39,771 nt of DNA from an uncultured Oscillospiraceae bacterium. GTDB taxonomy: Bacteria > Bacillota > Clostridia > Oscillospirales > Oscillospiraceae. The DNA lies in the NCBI GenBank assembly GCA_934546685.1, contig CAKTEB010000012.1:1-39771 (forward strand), written 5' to 3'. The notes under the pieces were generated by a model. That model searched no databases, was not told where the DNA came from, and saw only the letters and a list, made by a program, of their open reading frames with translations. The translations under genes and the position numbers were made by a program. Shown piece by piece: positions 8,247-16,721 of this stretch (position 1 is the stretch's first letter; each line of letters starts with the position of its first letter).

Positions 8247-9626
8247 GTGCATAAGTACATCGGAGACCGGAATTTTTACAGCCGAGTATTAAAGGTGATG
8301 CTGCCGATTGTTGTTCAGCAGGGCATCACCAATTTTGTGGGCCTGCTGGACAATATCATGGTGGGCCAGGTGGGCACCGAGCAGATGTCCGGCGTGGCCA
8401 TCACCAATCAGCTGCTGTTTATCTTTCAGCTGTGCATCTTCGGCAGCCTGTCCGGCGCGGGCATCTTCTGCGCCCAGTATTTCGGCAAGGGCGACCAGGA
8501 GAAGGTCAAGAGCGTGTTCCGGTATAAGGTCATCACCACCGGCTTCATCACCGTCCTGGCCATGGGGATCTTCTGGTTCCTGCGGGAGCCGCTGATCCGC
8601 CTGTTTTTGACGGATACCGGCACCGGCGGCGACCTGGAGGCCACGCTGGCCTATGGCAAGACCTATCTGGAGATCATGATGATCGGCCTCATTCCCTTTG
8701 CCATCGTCCAGATGTACTCCTCCACCATGCGGGAGACCGGCGAGACCGCCATCCCCATGAAGGCAAGCCTCCTGGCGGTGGGGGTCAATATGTGCTTCAA
8801 CTATATTCTGATCTTCGGCAAGCTGGGCGCGCCCAGGCTGGGTGTGGCCGGTGCGGCCATCGCCACGGTGATCTCCCGGTTCGCGGAGCTGGCCTTTATG
8901 CTGATCTATGCCAAGCTGCGGCGGGACAAGTTTCCCTACCTCACCGGGGTCTATGGGACCCTTCGTGTGCCCCTGGACATGGCCAAGGAGATCACCGTCA
9001 AGGGCATGCCCCTGATGATCAACGAGCTCATGTGGTCCCTGGGCACCACCCTGATCGTCCAGTGCTACTCCACCCGGGGCCTGGACGCGGTGGCGGCCTA
9101 TAACATCTCCAGCACCGTCAACAACTTCTTCTCCATGGCGGTGCTTGCCATGGGCACGGCCATCTCCATTCTGGTGGGCCAGGAGCTGGGGGCCGGGGAG
9201 TTCGAGCGGGCAGTGGACACCAACCGGAAGATGATCGCCTTTGGGGCCATGCTCTGTCTGTGCGCCGCGGCGCTGCTGGCAATCTTTGCGCCGCTTTTCC
9301 CGAAGATCTACAACACCACGGAGCTGGTGCGGGAGCTGGCCCGGAATCTTCTGTGGGTAGACGCCATCTTCCTGACTGCCCGGGGGCTGTACAACAGCGC
9401 CTATTTCACCCTGCGCTCCGGAGGAAAGACGCTGCTGACGTTCCTGTTTGACAGCGTGTCCATGTGGATCCTGAATCTGCCTGTGGCGTTCCTGCTGGCC
9501 CATATGACGAGCCTGCCGCTGATCCGTATGTACCTGATCGTGCAGATCGTGGACGCCATGAAAACGGCCCTGGGCCTGTACCTGGTGAAAAAGGGCATCT
9601 GGATCAACAATCTCACAAACGTATAA
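8247..9626 (+). CDS. MATE family efflux transporter
   Basis: The 459-residue polytopic protein has about twelve hydrophobic helices in two related halves. Its N-terminal motif QQGITNFVGLLDNIMVGQVG is the typical MATE helix 1-2 region, with conserved loop residues V-G-x-x-G/D. MATE proteins export cationic drugs or metabolites by Na+ or H+ antiport; the substrate is not readable. The start is GTG 8247, with AAAGGAG (8233-8239) seven bases before it. No ATG lies closer to that site. The gene stands alone between its extended -10 promoter and a terminator shared with the convergent phosphate transporter. Confidence 0.93.
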   Translation: MHKYIGDRNFYSRVLKVMLPIVVQQGITNFVGLLDNIMVGQVGTEQMSGVAITNQLLFIFQLCIFGSLSGAGIFCAQYFGKGDQEKVKSVFRYKVITTGFITVLAMGIFWFLREPLIRLFLTDTGTGGDLEATLAYGKTYLEIMMIGLIPFAIVQMYSSTMRETGETAIPMKASLLAVGVNMCFNYILIFGKLGAPRLGVAGAAIATVISRFAELAFMLIYAKLRRDKFPYLTGVYGTLRVPLDMAKEITVKGMPLMINELMWSLGTTLIVQCYSTRGLDAVAAYNISSTVNNFFSMAVLAMGTAISILVGQELGAGEFERAVDTNRKMIAFGAMLCLCAAALLAIFAPLFPKIYNTTELVRELARNLLWVDAIFLTARGLYNSAYFTLRSGGKTLLTFLFDSVSMWILNLPVAFLLAHMTSLPLIRMYLIVQIVDAMKTALGLYLVKKGIWINNLTNV

Positions 9627-9630
9627 AAAC

Positions 9631-9660
9631 AGTGCCGCTGCAAAATCGCAGCGGCACTTT
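9631..9660. terminator. Bidirectional terminator between MATE and phosphate transporter genes
   Basis: GTGCCGCTGC (9632-9641) pairs perfectly with GCAGCGGCAC (9648-9657). TTT follows on the plus strand, and an A-rich flank before the stem gives a U-run on the minus transcript. It lies seven bases past the end of the convergent gene. Confidence 0.85.
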
Positions 9661-9666
9661 CTGTCT

Positions 9667-11430
9667 TTACGCGTCTAATCGGTATTTCCTGTGGAACTGA
9701 TTGAATTCCTTTACAAAGGACGGAGCCTGCTGGGAGGACTCAGATTTCAGCTCCGTTAAGTAATCGTGGACCTCAAAGGCGGAGTTGCGGATCTGGATGA
9801 TGCACACGCCGATGTTGGAGCAGTGGTCCGATACCCGCTCGCAGTTGGTGAGGATATCCGTCAGCAACAGGCCTGTGGAGATGGAGCATTCGCCGTCCTG
9901 GAGCCTGCGGATGTGCCGGTTGCGGATCTCCGTGGTCAGGTCGTCGATGACCTCCTCCAGGGGCTCCACATGGCCCGCCAGCTTGTCGTCATTCTGCCGG
10001 AAGGCTCTGGAGGTGATGTCCAGGATCTCCGTCAGGGCGGCAAACAGGGTGGTGAGCTCGTCCTTGGCGGACTCCGAGAAGCTGCCGCCCGCCCGGTGGA
10101 GCTCCGCGGCGCTTTCCGCCAGATTGGTGGCGTGGTCGCCGATGCGCTCAAAATCGCCGATCACATGGAGCAGCTCGAAGATCTCCCGGCTCTCCTCCAC
10201 CCGAAGCTCCTTGGCGGAGAGCTTCACCAGGGCGGTGGCCAGCTCGTCGTCCAGCCGGTCCAGCTGCTGCTCCTGCTTTTCCACCTGATTGTAGAGCTTC
10301 TGGTCGTAGTCGGAGAGGAGATGCAGGGAGTCCAGCAGGGCGCTTTTGGCGATCTCGCCCATGGCCACGACCTTTTCCCGGCACTGCTCCACCGCCAGAA
10401 TCGGGGCGTTCATGAGCCGGTCGTCCAGGAATACCGTGGCGTTGTCGGAGGGGGTCTTGTCCGGCACCATGAGGATGGCCAGCTTCACCAGCTGATGGGA
10501 GAAGGGCAGCAGGATCAGGGTGGTGAACAGATTGAAGATAGAGTGTACTCCAGCGATGGCCAGGGGCGTAATGGGCAGCGCCGTAATGGGGAAGTGGAAT
10601 ATGGCGTTGAGGCCGAAGTAGAGGATCAGGCACACCGCCGTGCCGATGAGATTGAAGCTCACATGGATGGCCGCCACCCGCCGGGCGTTTTTGTTGGTGC
10701 CGATGGAGGACAGCAGAGCTGTGACGCAGGTGCCGATGTTCTGGCCCATGATAATGGGGATGGCCATGCCGTAGGTCACGGAGCCCGTGAGGCTCAGAGC
10801 CTGGAGAATGCCCACCGAGGCCGCCGAGGACTGGATGATGCCGGTGAAGGCAGCGCCCACCAGCACGCCCAGCAGGGGATTGTTGAATCGGGTGAGCATG
10901 GCGTCAAAGCCGGGCATGTCGGTAAGGGGCGCCATGGCGTCCTTCATGAGCTCCATGCCGTACATGAGCACCGCGAAGCCGCAGAGGATGGAGCCCACAT
11001 CCTTTTTCTTCTCGCTCTTAGCGGCCATCGTGAGGATCACGCCAATGAGGGCCAGAATGGGGGAGAAGTTCTCGGGCTTCAGCAGATTGATCAGCAGGTT
11101 GTCGCCCTGAATGCCCGCCATGCTGAGGATCCAGGCAGTGAGGGTGGTGCCGATGTTGGAGCCCATGATGAGGCCCACGGTCTGCCCCAGCTCCATGATG
11201 CCGGAGTTTACAAGGCCCACCAGCATCACGGTCATCGCTGAGGAGGACTGGATGGCAATGGTGATGCCAGCGCCCAGCAGCAGGCTCTTAAAGGGGTTGG
11301 AGGTGAGCTTTTTCAGCGTCAGCTCCAGCTTGCCGCCGGCGATCTTCTCCAGGCTCGAGGACATGATATGCATGCCGAAGAGAAAGAACGCCAGCCCACC
11401 GCACAGGGTGAAAACAGAAAAGATATCCAT
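9667..11430 (-). CDS. Na+/phosphate cotransporter family protein with PhoU-like C-terminus
   Basis: The start is ATG 11430 (MDIFSVFTLCGG), with AAAGGAGG ten bases before it; the frame runs on upstream but lies inside the promoter. The 587-residue protein has an N-terminal membrane part (about 1-330) with two copies of the NptA/PNaS signature: GITIAIQSSSAMTVML and FTGIIQSSAASVGILQ, each containing the QSSxA core. The C-terminal ~240 residues are helical PhoU-like repeats (for example ELLHVIGDFERIGDHATNLA). The family imports phosphate with sodium; the PhoU-like tail is thought to regulate it. It lies downstream of a PhoR/PhoP-like pair and shares a promoter layout with the response-regulator gene, so it is probably induced by phosphate starvation. 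Confidence 0.93.
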   Translation of the reverse strand: MDIFSVFTLCGGLAFFLFGMHIMSSSLEKIAGGKLELTLKKLTSNPFKSLLLGAGITIAIQSSSAMTVMLVGLVNSGIMELGQTVGLIMGSNIGTTLTAWILSMAGIQGDNLLINLLKPENFSPILALIGVILTMAAKSEKKKDVGSILCGFAVLMYGMELMKDAMAPLTDMPGFDAMLTRFNNPLLGVLVGAAFTGIIQSSAASVGILQALSLTGSVTYGMAIPIIMGQNIGTCVTALLSSIGTNKNARRVAAIHVSFNLIGTAVCLILYFGLNAIFHFPITALPITPLAIAGVHSIFNLFTTLILLPFSHQLVKLAILMVPDKTPSDNATVFLDDRLMNAPILAVEQCREKVVAMGEIAKSALLDSLHLLSDYDQKLYNQVEKQEQQLDRLDDELATALVKLSAKELRVEESREIFELLHVIGDFERIGDHATNLAESAAELHRAGGSFSESAKDELTTLFAALTEILDITSRAFRQNDDKLAGHVEPLEEVIDDLTTEIRNRHIRRLQDGECSISTGLLLTDILTNCERVSDHCSNIGVCIIQIRNSAFEVHDYLTELKSESSQQAPSFVKEFNQFHRKYRLDA

Positions 11431-11454
11431 ATAGATCGCTTCCTCCTTTATCCT

Positions 11455-11514
11455 TGTAAAGGATAGCAAAGTAATGTAAAGGGTATATAGGGGCTTATGT
11501 AAAATTGACGTAAA
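11455..11514 (-). promoter_or_regulatory. Pho-box-like promoter of the phosphate transporter gene
   Basis: On the minus strand: TTTACG (11514-11509), 5 bp, TTTACA (11503-11498), 17 bp, TTTACA (11480-11475), 9 bp, then TATCCT (11465-11460) with an upstream TG. A further TTTACA (11460-11455) overlaps the -10. No -35 hexamer sits at the expected place. Bacillus PhoP binds TT(A/C/T)A(C/T)A direct repeats about 11 bp apart, which these match. The response-regulator gene has the same layout. Confidence 0.7.
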
Positions 11515-11525
11515 AGATCCGAGGA

Positions 11526-11546
11526 AAGCGGGGGGTTAGCCCGCTT
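11526..11546 (-). terminator. Possible weak terminator after the histidine kinase gene
   Basis: AAGCGGG (11546-11540) pairs with CCCGCTT (11532-11526) on the minus transcript. The T-rich run comes ten bases later and is short, so termination may be partial. Confidence 0.4.
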
Positions 11547-11559
11547 CCCCCGGATGGAG

Positions 11560-12870
11560 TCAGACAGGAAATTCCACAGTGATGGTAGTGCCCACGCCCA
11601 CGGTGCTGTCCAGGCTGATCTTTGCCCCGTGGCGCTCGGCCACATGCTTGACGATGGAGAGGCCCAGACCCGTGCCGCCGGTGGCCCGGCTGTGGCTCTT
11701 GTCCACCCGGTAGAACCGCTCGAAGATCCGTTCCTGGTGCTCCGGGGCGATGCCGATGCCGGTGTCGCTGACGGAGATGGCGTGATCCTTCAGGGTGACG
11801 TTTACGGAGCCGTTGACCCGGTTATACCGGATGGCGTTGTCCATGAGGTTGTAGACCAGCTCCCAGAGGCTGTTCCGCTCGCCACGGACCACGGTCTCCG
11901 GGCCCTCTACGGTGATCTCGATGCCCTTCTTCTCCGCGGAGGGGGTCAGGGTTTCCTGGCACTCCTGGGCGATGGCCCGGAGATCCACCGGCGCGTGGGA
12001 TACCGGGGTCTTGCTCTCGTCCAGCTGACTCAGCCGGATGATATCGGAGATCAGATTCAAAAGGCGGCCGGCCTCCCGGTGGATGGTGCCGGCAAAGCGC
12101 TTTACGTCCTCGTCCTTTGCCATGCCGCTTTCGATCATCTCCGCATAGCCGGAGATGGAGGTCAGGGGCGTCTTGAGCTCATGAGATACGTTGGCGGTAA
12201 ACTCCTGACGGATGCTCTCCCTGCTCTGGCGCTGCTGCTGGATCTCCACCACAAAGGGCCGGAGCTCCGGGTAGACCCGCTTCGGGTCGTTGGCCAGCTC
12301 CGGATCCTCCAGGCTCTCAGGGAGCTTCTTGATGGGCTCCACCAGCCGCCGGGTCAGGAGAATGGCGAACAGCACGGCCATGACCATCAGCACGCAGATG
12401 GCCACCACCAGGTAGGGCACCGCTGTGCCGTAGATCTGATAGATATTGCTGGCGGTGCAGGCCACCCGGAGGATCTCCCCGGAGGGCAGGGCCACCGCGT
12501 AATAATAGTCCTCGGTGCCCAGGGTGTCGGAGGTGCGGCGGCTCAGGCCGCTGCCGGACTCCAGGGCCTCCTTGACCTCGGGGCGATCCAGGTGGTTCTC
12601 CATGGTGCTGGCGTCAGCGGCGCTTTCATAGAGCACGGTGCCGTCGGATTCGATGAGAGTGATCCGCAGGTCGTCGCTGGCCAGCGGAGCAAGATCCTCC
12701 GGGTCGCCCAGCTCCTCATAGGCCTCGGCGATCAGGTCTCCCTGCTGCCGGAGGTCATTCTGCACCTGGGAGCGGAAGGCGCTGAAAAAGGCCACGCCGG
12801 AGCAAAGGGCCGCCAGCACGGCGGAGATGAGCCCCATGTAGAACAGATTCAGTGTGATTTTCTCTTCCAT
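11560..12870 (-). CDS. PhoR-like sensor histidine kinase
   Basis: The 436-residue kinase has a membrane helix (9-31), an extracytoplasmic domain of about 120 residues, a second helix (about 150-172) and a linker. The dimerisation helix carries FTANVSHELKTPL with phospho-acceptor His230. The ATPase domain has the N box NLMDNAIRYN (341-350), G1 DTGIGI (369-374), F box ERFYRVD and G2 GGTGLGL (398-404). The H-box sequence is of the PhoR type. It starts three bases after the response-regulator stop, so the two are co-translated. It probably senses phosphate limitation, but the outer domain itself does not show what is sensed; the phosphate link rests on the downstream transporter and shared promoter repeats. 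Confidence 0.93.
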   Translation of the reverse strand: MEEKITLNLFYMGLISAVLAALCSGVAFFSAFRSQVQNDLRQQGDLIAEAYEELGDPEDLAPLASDDLRITLIESDGTVLYESAADASTMENHLDRPEVKEALESGSGLSRRTSDTLGTEDYYYAVALPSGEILRVACTASNIYQIYGTAVPYLVVAICVLMVMAVLFAILLTRRLVEPIKKLPESLEDPELANDPKRVYPELRPFVVEIQQQRQSRESIRQEFTANVSHELKTPLTSISGYAEMIESGMAKDEDVKRFAGTIHREAGRLLNLISDIIRLSQLDESKTPVSHAPVDLRAIAQECQETLTPSAEKKGIEITVEGPETVVRGERNSLWELVYNLMDNAIRYNRVNGSVNVTLKDHAISVSDTGIGIAPEHQERIFERFYRVDKSHSRATGGTGLGLSIVKHVAERHGAKISLDSTVGVGTTITVEFPV

Positions 12871-12873
12871 GGC

Positions 12874-13554
12874 TCATTCCTCCAATCGTTCCAGCTTAAA
12901 GCCCACGTTTCGAATGGTCTGGATCATGGGGCCCTTTTTGCCCAGCTTCTGCCGGAGGGTCTTGACGTGCATATCCAGGGTGCGGCTGGAGAGCTCATAG
13001 TGATAGCCCCAGATCCGTTCCATGATCACGTCCCGGGTAAAGGCGTTGCCCGGGGCCGAGAGCAGCAGCTTTAAGAGCTCAAATTCCTTATATGTAAGCT
13101 CCACCGGCTCCCCGTCCACGGTGACCAGGTGCTTCTCCTCAGAGAGATACAGGCCGCCGTAGTGGTACTGCACCGGGGTCTTGGCGGCGGCGGAGCCCCG
13201 GAGCCGGGCCTTGACCCGGCTGATGAGCTCCATGATGCCGAAGGGCTTGGGCAGATAATCGTCAGCGCCCAGGTCCAGCCCCCGGACCGTGTCCAGCTCG
13301 GAGTCCTTGGCGGTCACCAGGATCACCGGGGTGTCGCAGGTGTCGCTGCGGGTGCGGAGCCGCCGGAGGATCGTCAGTCCGTCCTCTCCAGGCAGCATGA
13401 TATCCAGTAAAATAAGATCCGGCACGGAGCTGGAAAGGGCTGTATAGAAGGGCCCTGCGCTGGGGAAGCTCTCGGCCTGGAAGCCGCTGCTCTCCAGGGC
13501 GTATTGCTCCAGCTCCCGGATCTCCGGGTCATCCTCCACGATATAGATCTTCAT
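12874..13554 (-). CDS. OmpR/PhoP-like response regulator
   Basis: The 226-residue protein starts at ATG 13554 (MKIYIVEDD) after GAGGTG; the longer open frame runs across the promoter and is rejected. The receiver domain (1-120) has acidic Asp8/Asp9, phospho-acceptor Asp51 in LLDIMLPGEDG, Thr81 and Lys103 (LPKPF). The C-terminal winged helix (about 130-226) is OmpR-type, with ELTYKEFELLKLL and the recognition region TRDVIMERIWGYHYELSSRT. It pairs with the kinase three bases downstream. Its promoter carries TTTACR repeats like those of the phosphate transporter, so positive autoregulation is likely. The two-component call is certain; the phosphate role is strongly inferred. Confidence 0.94.
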   Translation of the reverse strand: MKIYIVEDDPEIRELEQYALESSGFQAESFPSAGPFYTALSSSVPDLILLDIMLPGEDGLTILRRLRTRSDTCDTPVILVTAKDSELDTVRGLDLGADDYLPKPFGIMELISRVKARLRGSAAAKTPVQYHYGGLYLSEEKHLVTVDGEPVELTYKEFELLKLLLSAPGNAFTRDVIMERIWGYHYELSSRTLDMHVKTLRQKLGKKGPMIQTIRNVGFKLERLEE

Positions 13555-13574
13555 ATGCTTCACCTCATGCCTAA

Positions 13575-13628
13575 AGTATAGCAGTGCCGCGTAAAAAACA
13601 AAGCCCCTGTATGTAAAACCTGTGTAAA
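13575..13628 (-). promoter_or_regulatory. Pho-box-like promoter of the response-regulator operon
   Basis: On the minus strand: TTTACA (13628-13623), 5 bp, TTTACA (13617-13612), 16 bp, TTTACG (13595-13590), 9 bp, TATACT (13580-13575) preceded by TGC. The repeats lie on an 11-bp grid (offsets 0, 11, 33). This matches the transporter promoter element for element, apart from one base in the long spacer. Confidence 0.7.
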
Positions 13629-13810
13629 AAATACTAGGGCAGTCCCGCTCCAAGCCCATAGATCTCCAGCGGTGATACAGCGCCCTAGGGGAGTACATAG
13701 CAGGGAGCACGGGTATAATATGAAGCATTACGCGGCACTTCGGCCCATGGAGCGCCGCGTTTTTAGGGCAAGCCATTCCTACTCGCTATACCACTATGAC
13801 AAATGGGTAT
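13629..13810. other. Intergenic stretch with an isolated TATAAT and a hairpin
   Basis: Between the divergent promoters there is a TATAAT at 13714-13719 without a convincing -35. It is followed by a hairpin, ACGCGGC (13730-13736) with GCCGCGT (13754-13760), and a T5 run ending at 13764. This could be a terminator or a very short transcript. TTTTAGGGCAA at 13761-13771 also occurs at the start of the candidate mobile element at 24722-24732. No convincing gene is present. Confidence 0.4.
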
Positions 13811-13839
13811 TTGTATTCTTACGCTGGATGGACTACAAT
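13811..13839 (+). promoter_or_regulatory. Sigma-A promoter of the flavoprotein gene
   Basis: TTGTAT (13811-13816), 17 bp, TACAAT (13834-13839). A leader of about 45 nt leads to AAGGAAGG before the ATG at 13890. Confidence 0.6.
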
Positions 13840-13889
13840 AGAACTAATAGTTAGCAAACTTACAATAGAAAAGAAAGGAAGGACACACT

Positions 13890-15653
13890 ATGGCCTATCA
13901 GATCAAACCCTTCTGTCTGGGATGTCATTACTGCGCCCTGGAATGTCCCACCCATGCCATCGACTACAAGGGCACCCAGTACCAGATCGACCCGGACAAG
14001 TGCGTAGAATGCGGAAAATGCGCGGAGGTGTGCAGCGTCAGCGCCATCGACACCGGAAAGCCGGAGCCGGTCACGCCCCACGCGCCCACGGAGCTGGAGG
14101 CAGACTGCGTTGTCATCGGCGCTGGCGCTGGCGGCACCGTGGCGGCGGTGAAGCTGGCGGAGCTCACCGGCAAGAAGATCATTGTGCTGGAGAAGGCGAA
14201 AAAGTACGGCGGCAGCGGCTGGTTCGCTGGCTTCATGATCTCCAACGGAGAGATGCGGGGCCCCGGTCCCGGCGGCCCCGATGGCGGTCCCGGCGGTCCG
14301 GAGGGCCCGGATGGCGGCCCCGGCGGTCCGGAGGGCGGCCCCGGCGGTCCTCCCATGCCCGATAAGAGCTTCCTGGAGAAGCTGGATCAGAACCTCATTG
14401 CCAACGCCAAGCAGGCGGGCAGGGAGCTCAACGACTGGCTGCTGGAGATGCCCGAGGTGCAGCCCTACCTGGTGGAGACCAAGGTGGGGGACAAGGTGGT
14501 AAAGAGCCTCACCGAGGAGCGGATCTTCTTCAACACCAAGTCCACCGACGGCTCCATCGGCCCCGGCAAGGGCGGCAGCTTTGTCATCGAGACCATGGTG
14601 CGGCAGTTCCCCAAGCATGGGATCCAGCTGCTGACCCAGTGTGCCGCCAAGAAGATCCTCACCGACGAGACCGGAGCCGTCACCGGCGTCCTGGCCCAGG
14701 ATCCCGGCGGAGAGGTACATATCAAGTGCAGCGCCGTGATCTGCGCCTCCGGCAGCTATACCCACAACGACCAGCTGCTGCGGCGGTTCATCCCCTGGTT
14801 CTTCCCGGACGAGAAGGAGAACCCGAACTGCGAGCATGTCCACCGGTTCGCCGCCCCCACGGATACCGGCGACGTGGTGGAGCTGGGCGAGAGCTGCGGA
14901 GCCTATGTGGATTACGACGCCTTCTGCATCAACCTGTTCGGGCCCGTACACCATCCCTTTAGCTTTGCGGGCTTCTGCGCCCAGATGAACGGACGGCAGA
15001 TGACCGTGAATCTCCGGGGCAAGCGCTTCTACAACGAGGGAGCCATGGGCGGCGGCGCGGCCCCCATCTGCTTCCAGCCCCGGCGCATGGTCTACAGCAT
15101 CTTCGACACTCCCGGCATCGAGGCCGTTATGGATGAGGGCATCCGCACCCGGGGCGGCGTGGAGGGCGAGTACCTGAAGCGCTGGCGGCAGGACTTCCAG
15201 GAGGAGCTGGATTCCCATAACGGGGTCTCCCTGTTTGTGGCGGACACCCTGGAGGAGCTGGCAGAGCAGGCCGGCATCGACAAGGAGCCCTTCCTTCAGG
15301 AGGTGGCCCACTACAACGAGATGTGCCGGAAGGGCGCGGACGAGGACTTCGGCAAGAGCCCCCGGTTCCTCCAGCCCATTGAAACCGGCCCCTTCTACGC
15401 CATCTTTGGCAAAATGGCCACCGACGGCGCGTTTGGCGGCGTGCTGGTGGATCCCAAGTGCCAGGTCTACCGGGCGGACAAGCAGGGCGTAATCCCGGGC
15501 TTCTATGCTGCTGGCGACAACGCCTCCGGCGTTCAGGCCAACGCGGGCAAGCCCGGTGACTACCGCATGAAGGCCTTTACGGACTACCAGTGGGCTGTGG
15601 ACGGCGGTTATCTCTCCGCCCAGAGCTGCGCGGAGTATCTAATGGGGAAGTAA
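13890..15653 (+). CDS. Ferredoxin-fused FAD-dependent oxidoreductase (fumarate-reductase/FAD_binding_2 type)
   Basis: The 587-residue protein starts with a two-[4Fe-4S] ferredoxin domain: Cys 9, 12, 15, 19 and Cys 38, 41, 44, 48. An FAD Rossmann motif VIGAGAGGTVAAVKLAE follows at about 75-91, then the FAD_binding_2 body. A C-terminal FAD site is seen in GVIPGFYAAGDNASG. The family reduces double bonds in fumarate-, urocanate- or steroid-like acceptors, or oxidises the reverse; the substrate is not readable. The ferredoxin domain probably feeds electrons to the flavin in place of the haem or FMN modules of other family members. Residues 123-156 are an unusual Gly/Pro/Asp/Glu insert just after the first FAD motif. 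No signal peptide is seen, so it is cytoplasmic. Single gene with its own promoter and terminator. Confidence 0.88.
   Translation: MAYQIKPFCLGCHYCALECPTHAIDYKGTQYQIDPDKCVECGKCAEVCSVSAIDTGKPEPVTPHAPTELEADCVVIGAGAGGTVAAVKLAELTGKKIIVLEKAKKYGGSGWFAGFMISNGEMRGPGPGGPDGGPGGPEGPDGGPGGPEGGPGGPPMPDKSFLEKLDQNLIANAKQAGRELNDWLLEMPEVQPYLVETKVGDKVVKSLTEERIFFNTKSTDGSIGPGKGGSFVIETMVRQFPKHGIQLLTQCAAKKILTDETGAVTGVLAQDPGGEVHIKCSAVICASGSYTHNDQLLRRFIPWFFPDEKENPNCEHVHRFAAPTDTGDVVELGESCGAYVDYDAFCINLFGPVHHPFSFAGFCAQMNGRQMTVNLRGKRFYNEGAMGGGAAPICFQPRRMVYSIFDTPGIEAVMDEGIRTRGGVEGEYLKRWRQDFQEELDSHNGVSLFVADTLEELAEQAGIDKEPFLQEVAHYNEMCRKGADEDFGKSPRFLQPIETGPFYAIFGKMATDGAFGGVLVDPKCQVYRADKQGVIPGFYAAGDNASGVQANAGKPGDYRMKAFTDYQWAVDGGYLSAQSCAEYLMGK
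14256..14357 (+). repeat. Gly-Gly-Pro-rich low-complexity insert inside the flavoprotein gene
   Basis: This stretch encodes about 34 residues consisting almost only of Gly, Pro, Asp and Glu in GGP-x units. The DNA is tandemly repetitive, with GGCGGTCCGGAGGGC-type units, so it could change length by slippage. The reading frame is kept throughout. Confidence 0.75.
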
Positions 15654-15670
15654 GCGTACATAGCTAGAAC

Positions 15671-15704
15671 AATGGCGTGCTGTCAGCTGGCAGCACGCCA
15701 TTTT
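15671..15704 (+). terminator. Rho-independent terminator of the flavoprotein gene
   Basis: AATGGCGTGCTG (15671-15682) pairs perfectly with CAGCACGCCATT (15691-15702), followed by T-rich sequence. It lies between convergent genes. Confidence 0.85.
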
Positions 15705-15710
15705 GCGCTT

Positions 15711-16721
15711 TTAGGAGCCTCCGACCAGCCGCATATGCGCGTCATGCACCGTGGTGTAGTCGGTAATCAGTTCGATATTGTTGATGTAAAGTTGGTTCTG
15801 CCGTCCAAAGGCCATGGCCCACATGATACAGCCCACCCGCACATCGAGAAAATGGAGCTGTGGATTGTCTATTAGCGTTTCAAATTCCGCATAGTGGGTG
15901 CCGTCGATGGTATAGATCCGATGAAACTGGGTGGTGTCGAGAGCGCTGGCATTGAGGAAGCCCAGAACGTCGGACATGCTGTCGTCCAGGGTCAGGCCAT
16001 AGGGATATAGCCTGCTGCCGCCAGTTTCCTCGTGGATCGACTGTAGGTGGTGGGCACCGCAGGTATCACATATTTCAAATTCATAGAACAGAGAACCATA
16101 ATAAAGCCATCGATACTTCCCCTGGGTTTCCTCCGTGGAATCCGGCTCTCCCAACAGAGAGATCACATCGGGCTCGTCCATGGCAAAGGTGACTCCGCCC
16201 ACATTGAAAAGTGTCTCATCCCGGAGAAAGTCGTCCTCCGGCGGGGCAAACTCCCCGGGCAGTGAGATGCGTTCCTGCGAGGGGAGGGGATCTGCGGTCT
16301 CCAGTCCGTAGTCCCCAGTGTCCTCCAGGCCATTGTCCTCGGCAGCTTCGTCCAGAAGGGGCTCCTGGTTCGAGACGGTGGGCTCCGGGGTGACCGCCAC
16401 CCCGGAGATGTCGCTGGGAGACGGGCTGGGCTCTGGGGTATAAAGCTCCTCCGGCTCCCACTGGGAGTCTACGGAGGCCTCCGCCGGGGTCACCGGCTCC
16501 GGGGCGAGGATATCCGGCTTGTTGGGATCGGAATGGGTGCCCGTCGGCCCCGCCATGAGCCGCCCCAGCAGCACCGCCGCCAGAATCGCCACGCCCAGGA
16601 ACACCGCCGCCATGGACGTCCAGCGGAGCCAGGCCGGGGCCCGCCGCCGATGGAACCGGGCGTGGCGGATCATATCCTCGTCGATGCCGTTCATGGCCTC
16701 GATCATGTCAATGCCTCTCAT
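15711..16721 (-). CDS. Sigma-linked membrane protein, putative anti-sigma with BamE/SmpA-like outer domain
   Basis: The start is ATG 16721, which overlaps the sigma-factor stop as ATGA; the upstream extension of the frame is a shadow of the sigma gene. The 336-residue protein has a short cytoplasmic module (1-32, MRGIDMIEAMNGIDEDMI) and one membrane helix (about 34-56). A Pro/Ser/Glu-rich linker (about 60-180) follows, and then a folded outer domain. That domain contains GGVTFAMDEPDVISLLGEPD and a second weaker copy, YPYGLTLDDSMSDVLGFLNA, resembling the helix-turn motif of BamE/SmpA-like lipoproteins. The N-terminal module closely matches that of the unrelated protein coupled to the second sigma gene at 37986, so it probably binds the sigma factor. 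The anti-sigma role is inference; the ligand is unknown. Confidence 0.75.
   Translation of the reverse strand: MRGIDMIEAMNGIDEDMIRHARFHRRRAPAWLRWTSMAAVFLGVAILAAVLLGRLMAGPTGTHSDPNKPDILAPEPVTPAEASVDSQWEPEELYTPEPSPSPSDISGVAVTPEPTVSNQEPLLDEAAEDNGLEDTGDYGLETADPLPSQERISLPGEFAPPEDDFLRDETLFNVGGVTFAMDEPDVISLLGEPDSTEETQGKYRWLYYGSLFYEFEICDTCGAHHLQSIHEETGGSRLYPYGLTLDDSMSDVLGFLNASALDTTQFHRIYTIDGTHYAEFETLIDNPQLHFLDVRVGCIMWAMAFGRQNQLYINNIELITDYTTVHDAHMRLVGGS

Noticed and set aside
9766..11241. A 491-codon plus-strand open frame opposite the phosphate transporter
   Set aside because: The minus-strand protein has the QSS transport motifs and the PhoU-like tail; the plus frame has no recognisable domain.
11554..13074. 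A 506-codon plus-strand open frame across kinase and regulator genes
   Set aside because: It spans two well-defined genes on the other strand and has no family features.
13720..13854. A 44-codon open frame (MKHYAALRP) that might be a leader peptide
   Set aside because: It begins one base after the TATAAT box starts to end, has no ribosome site, and crosses a hairpin with a T-run.
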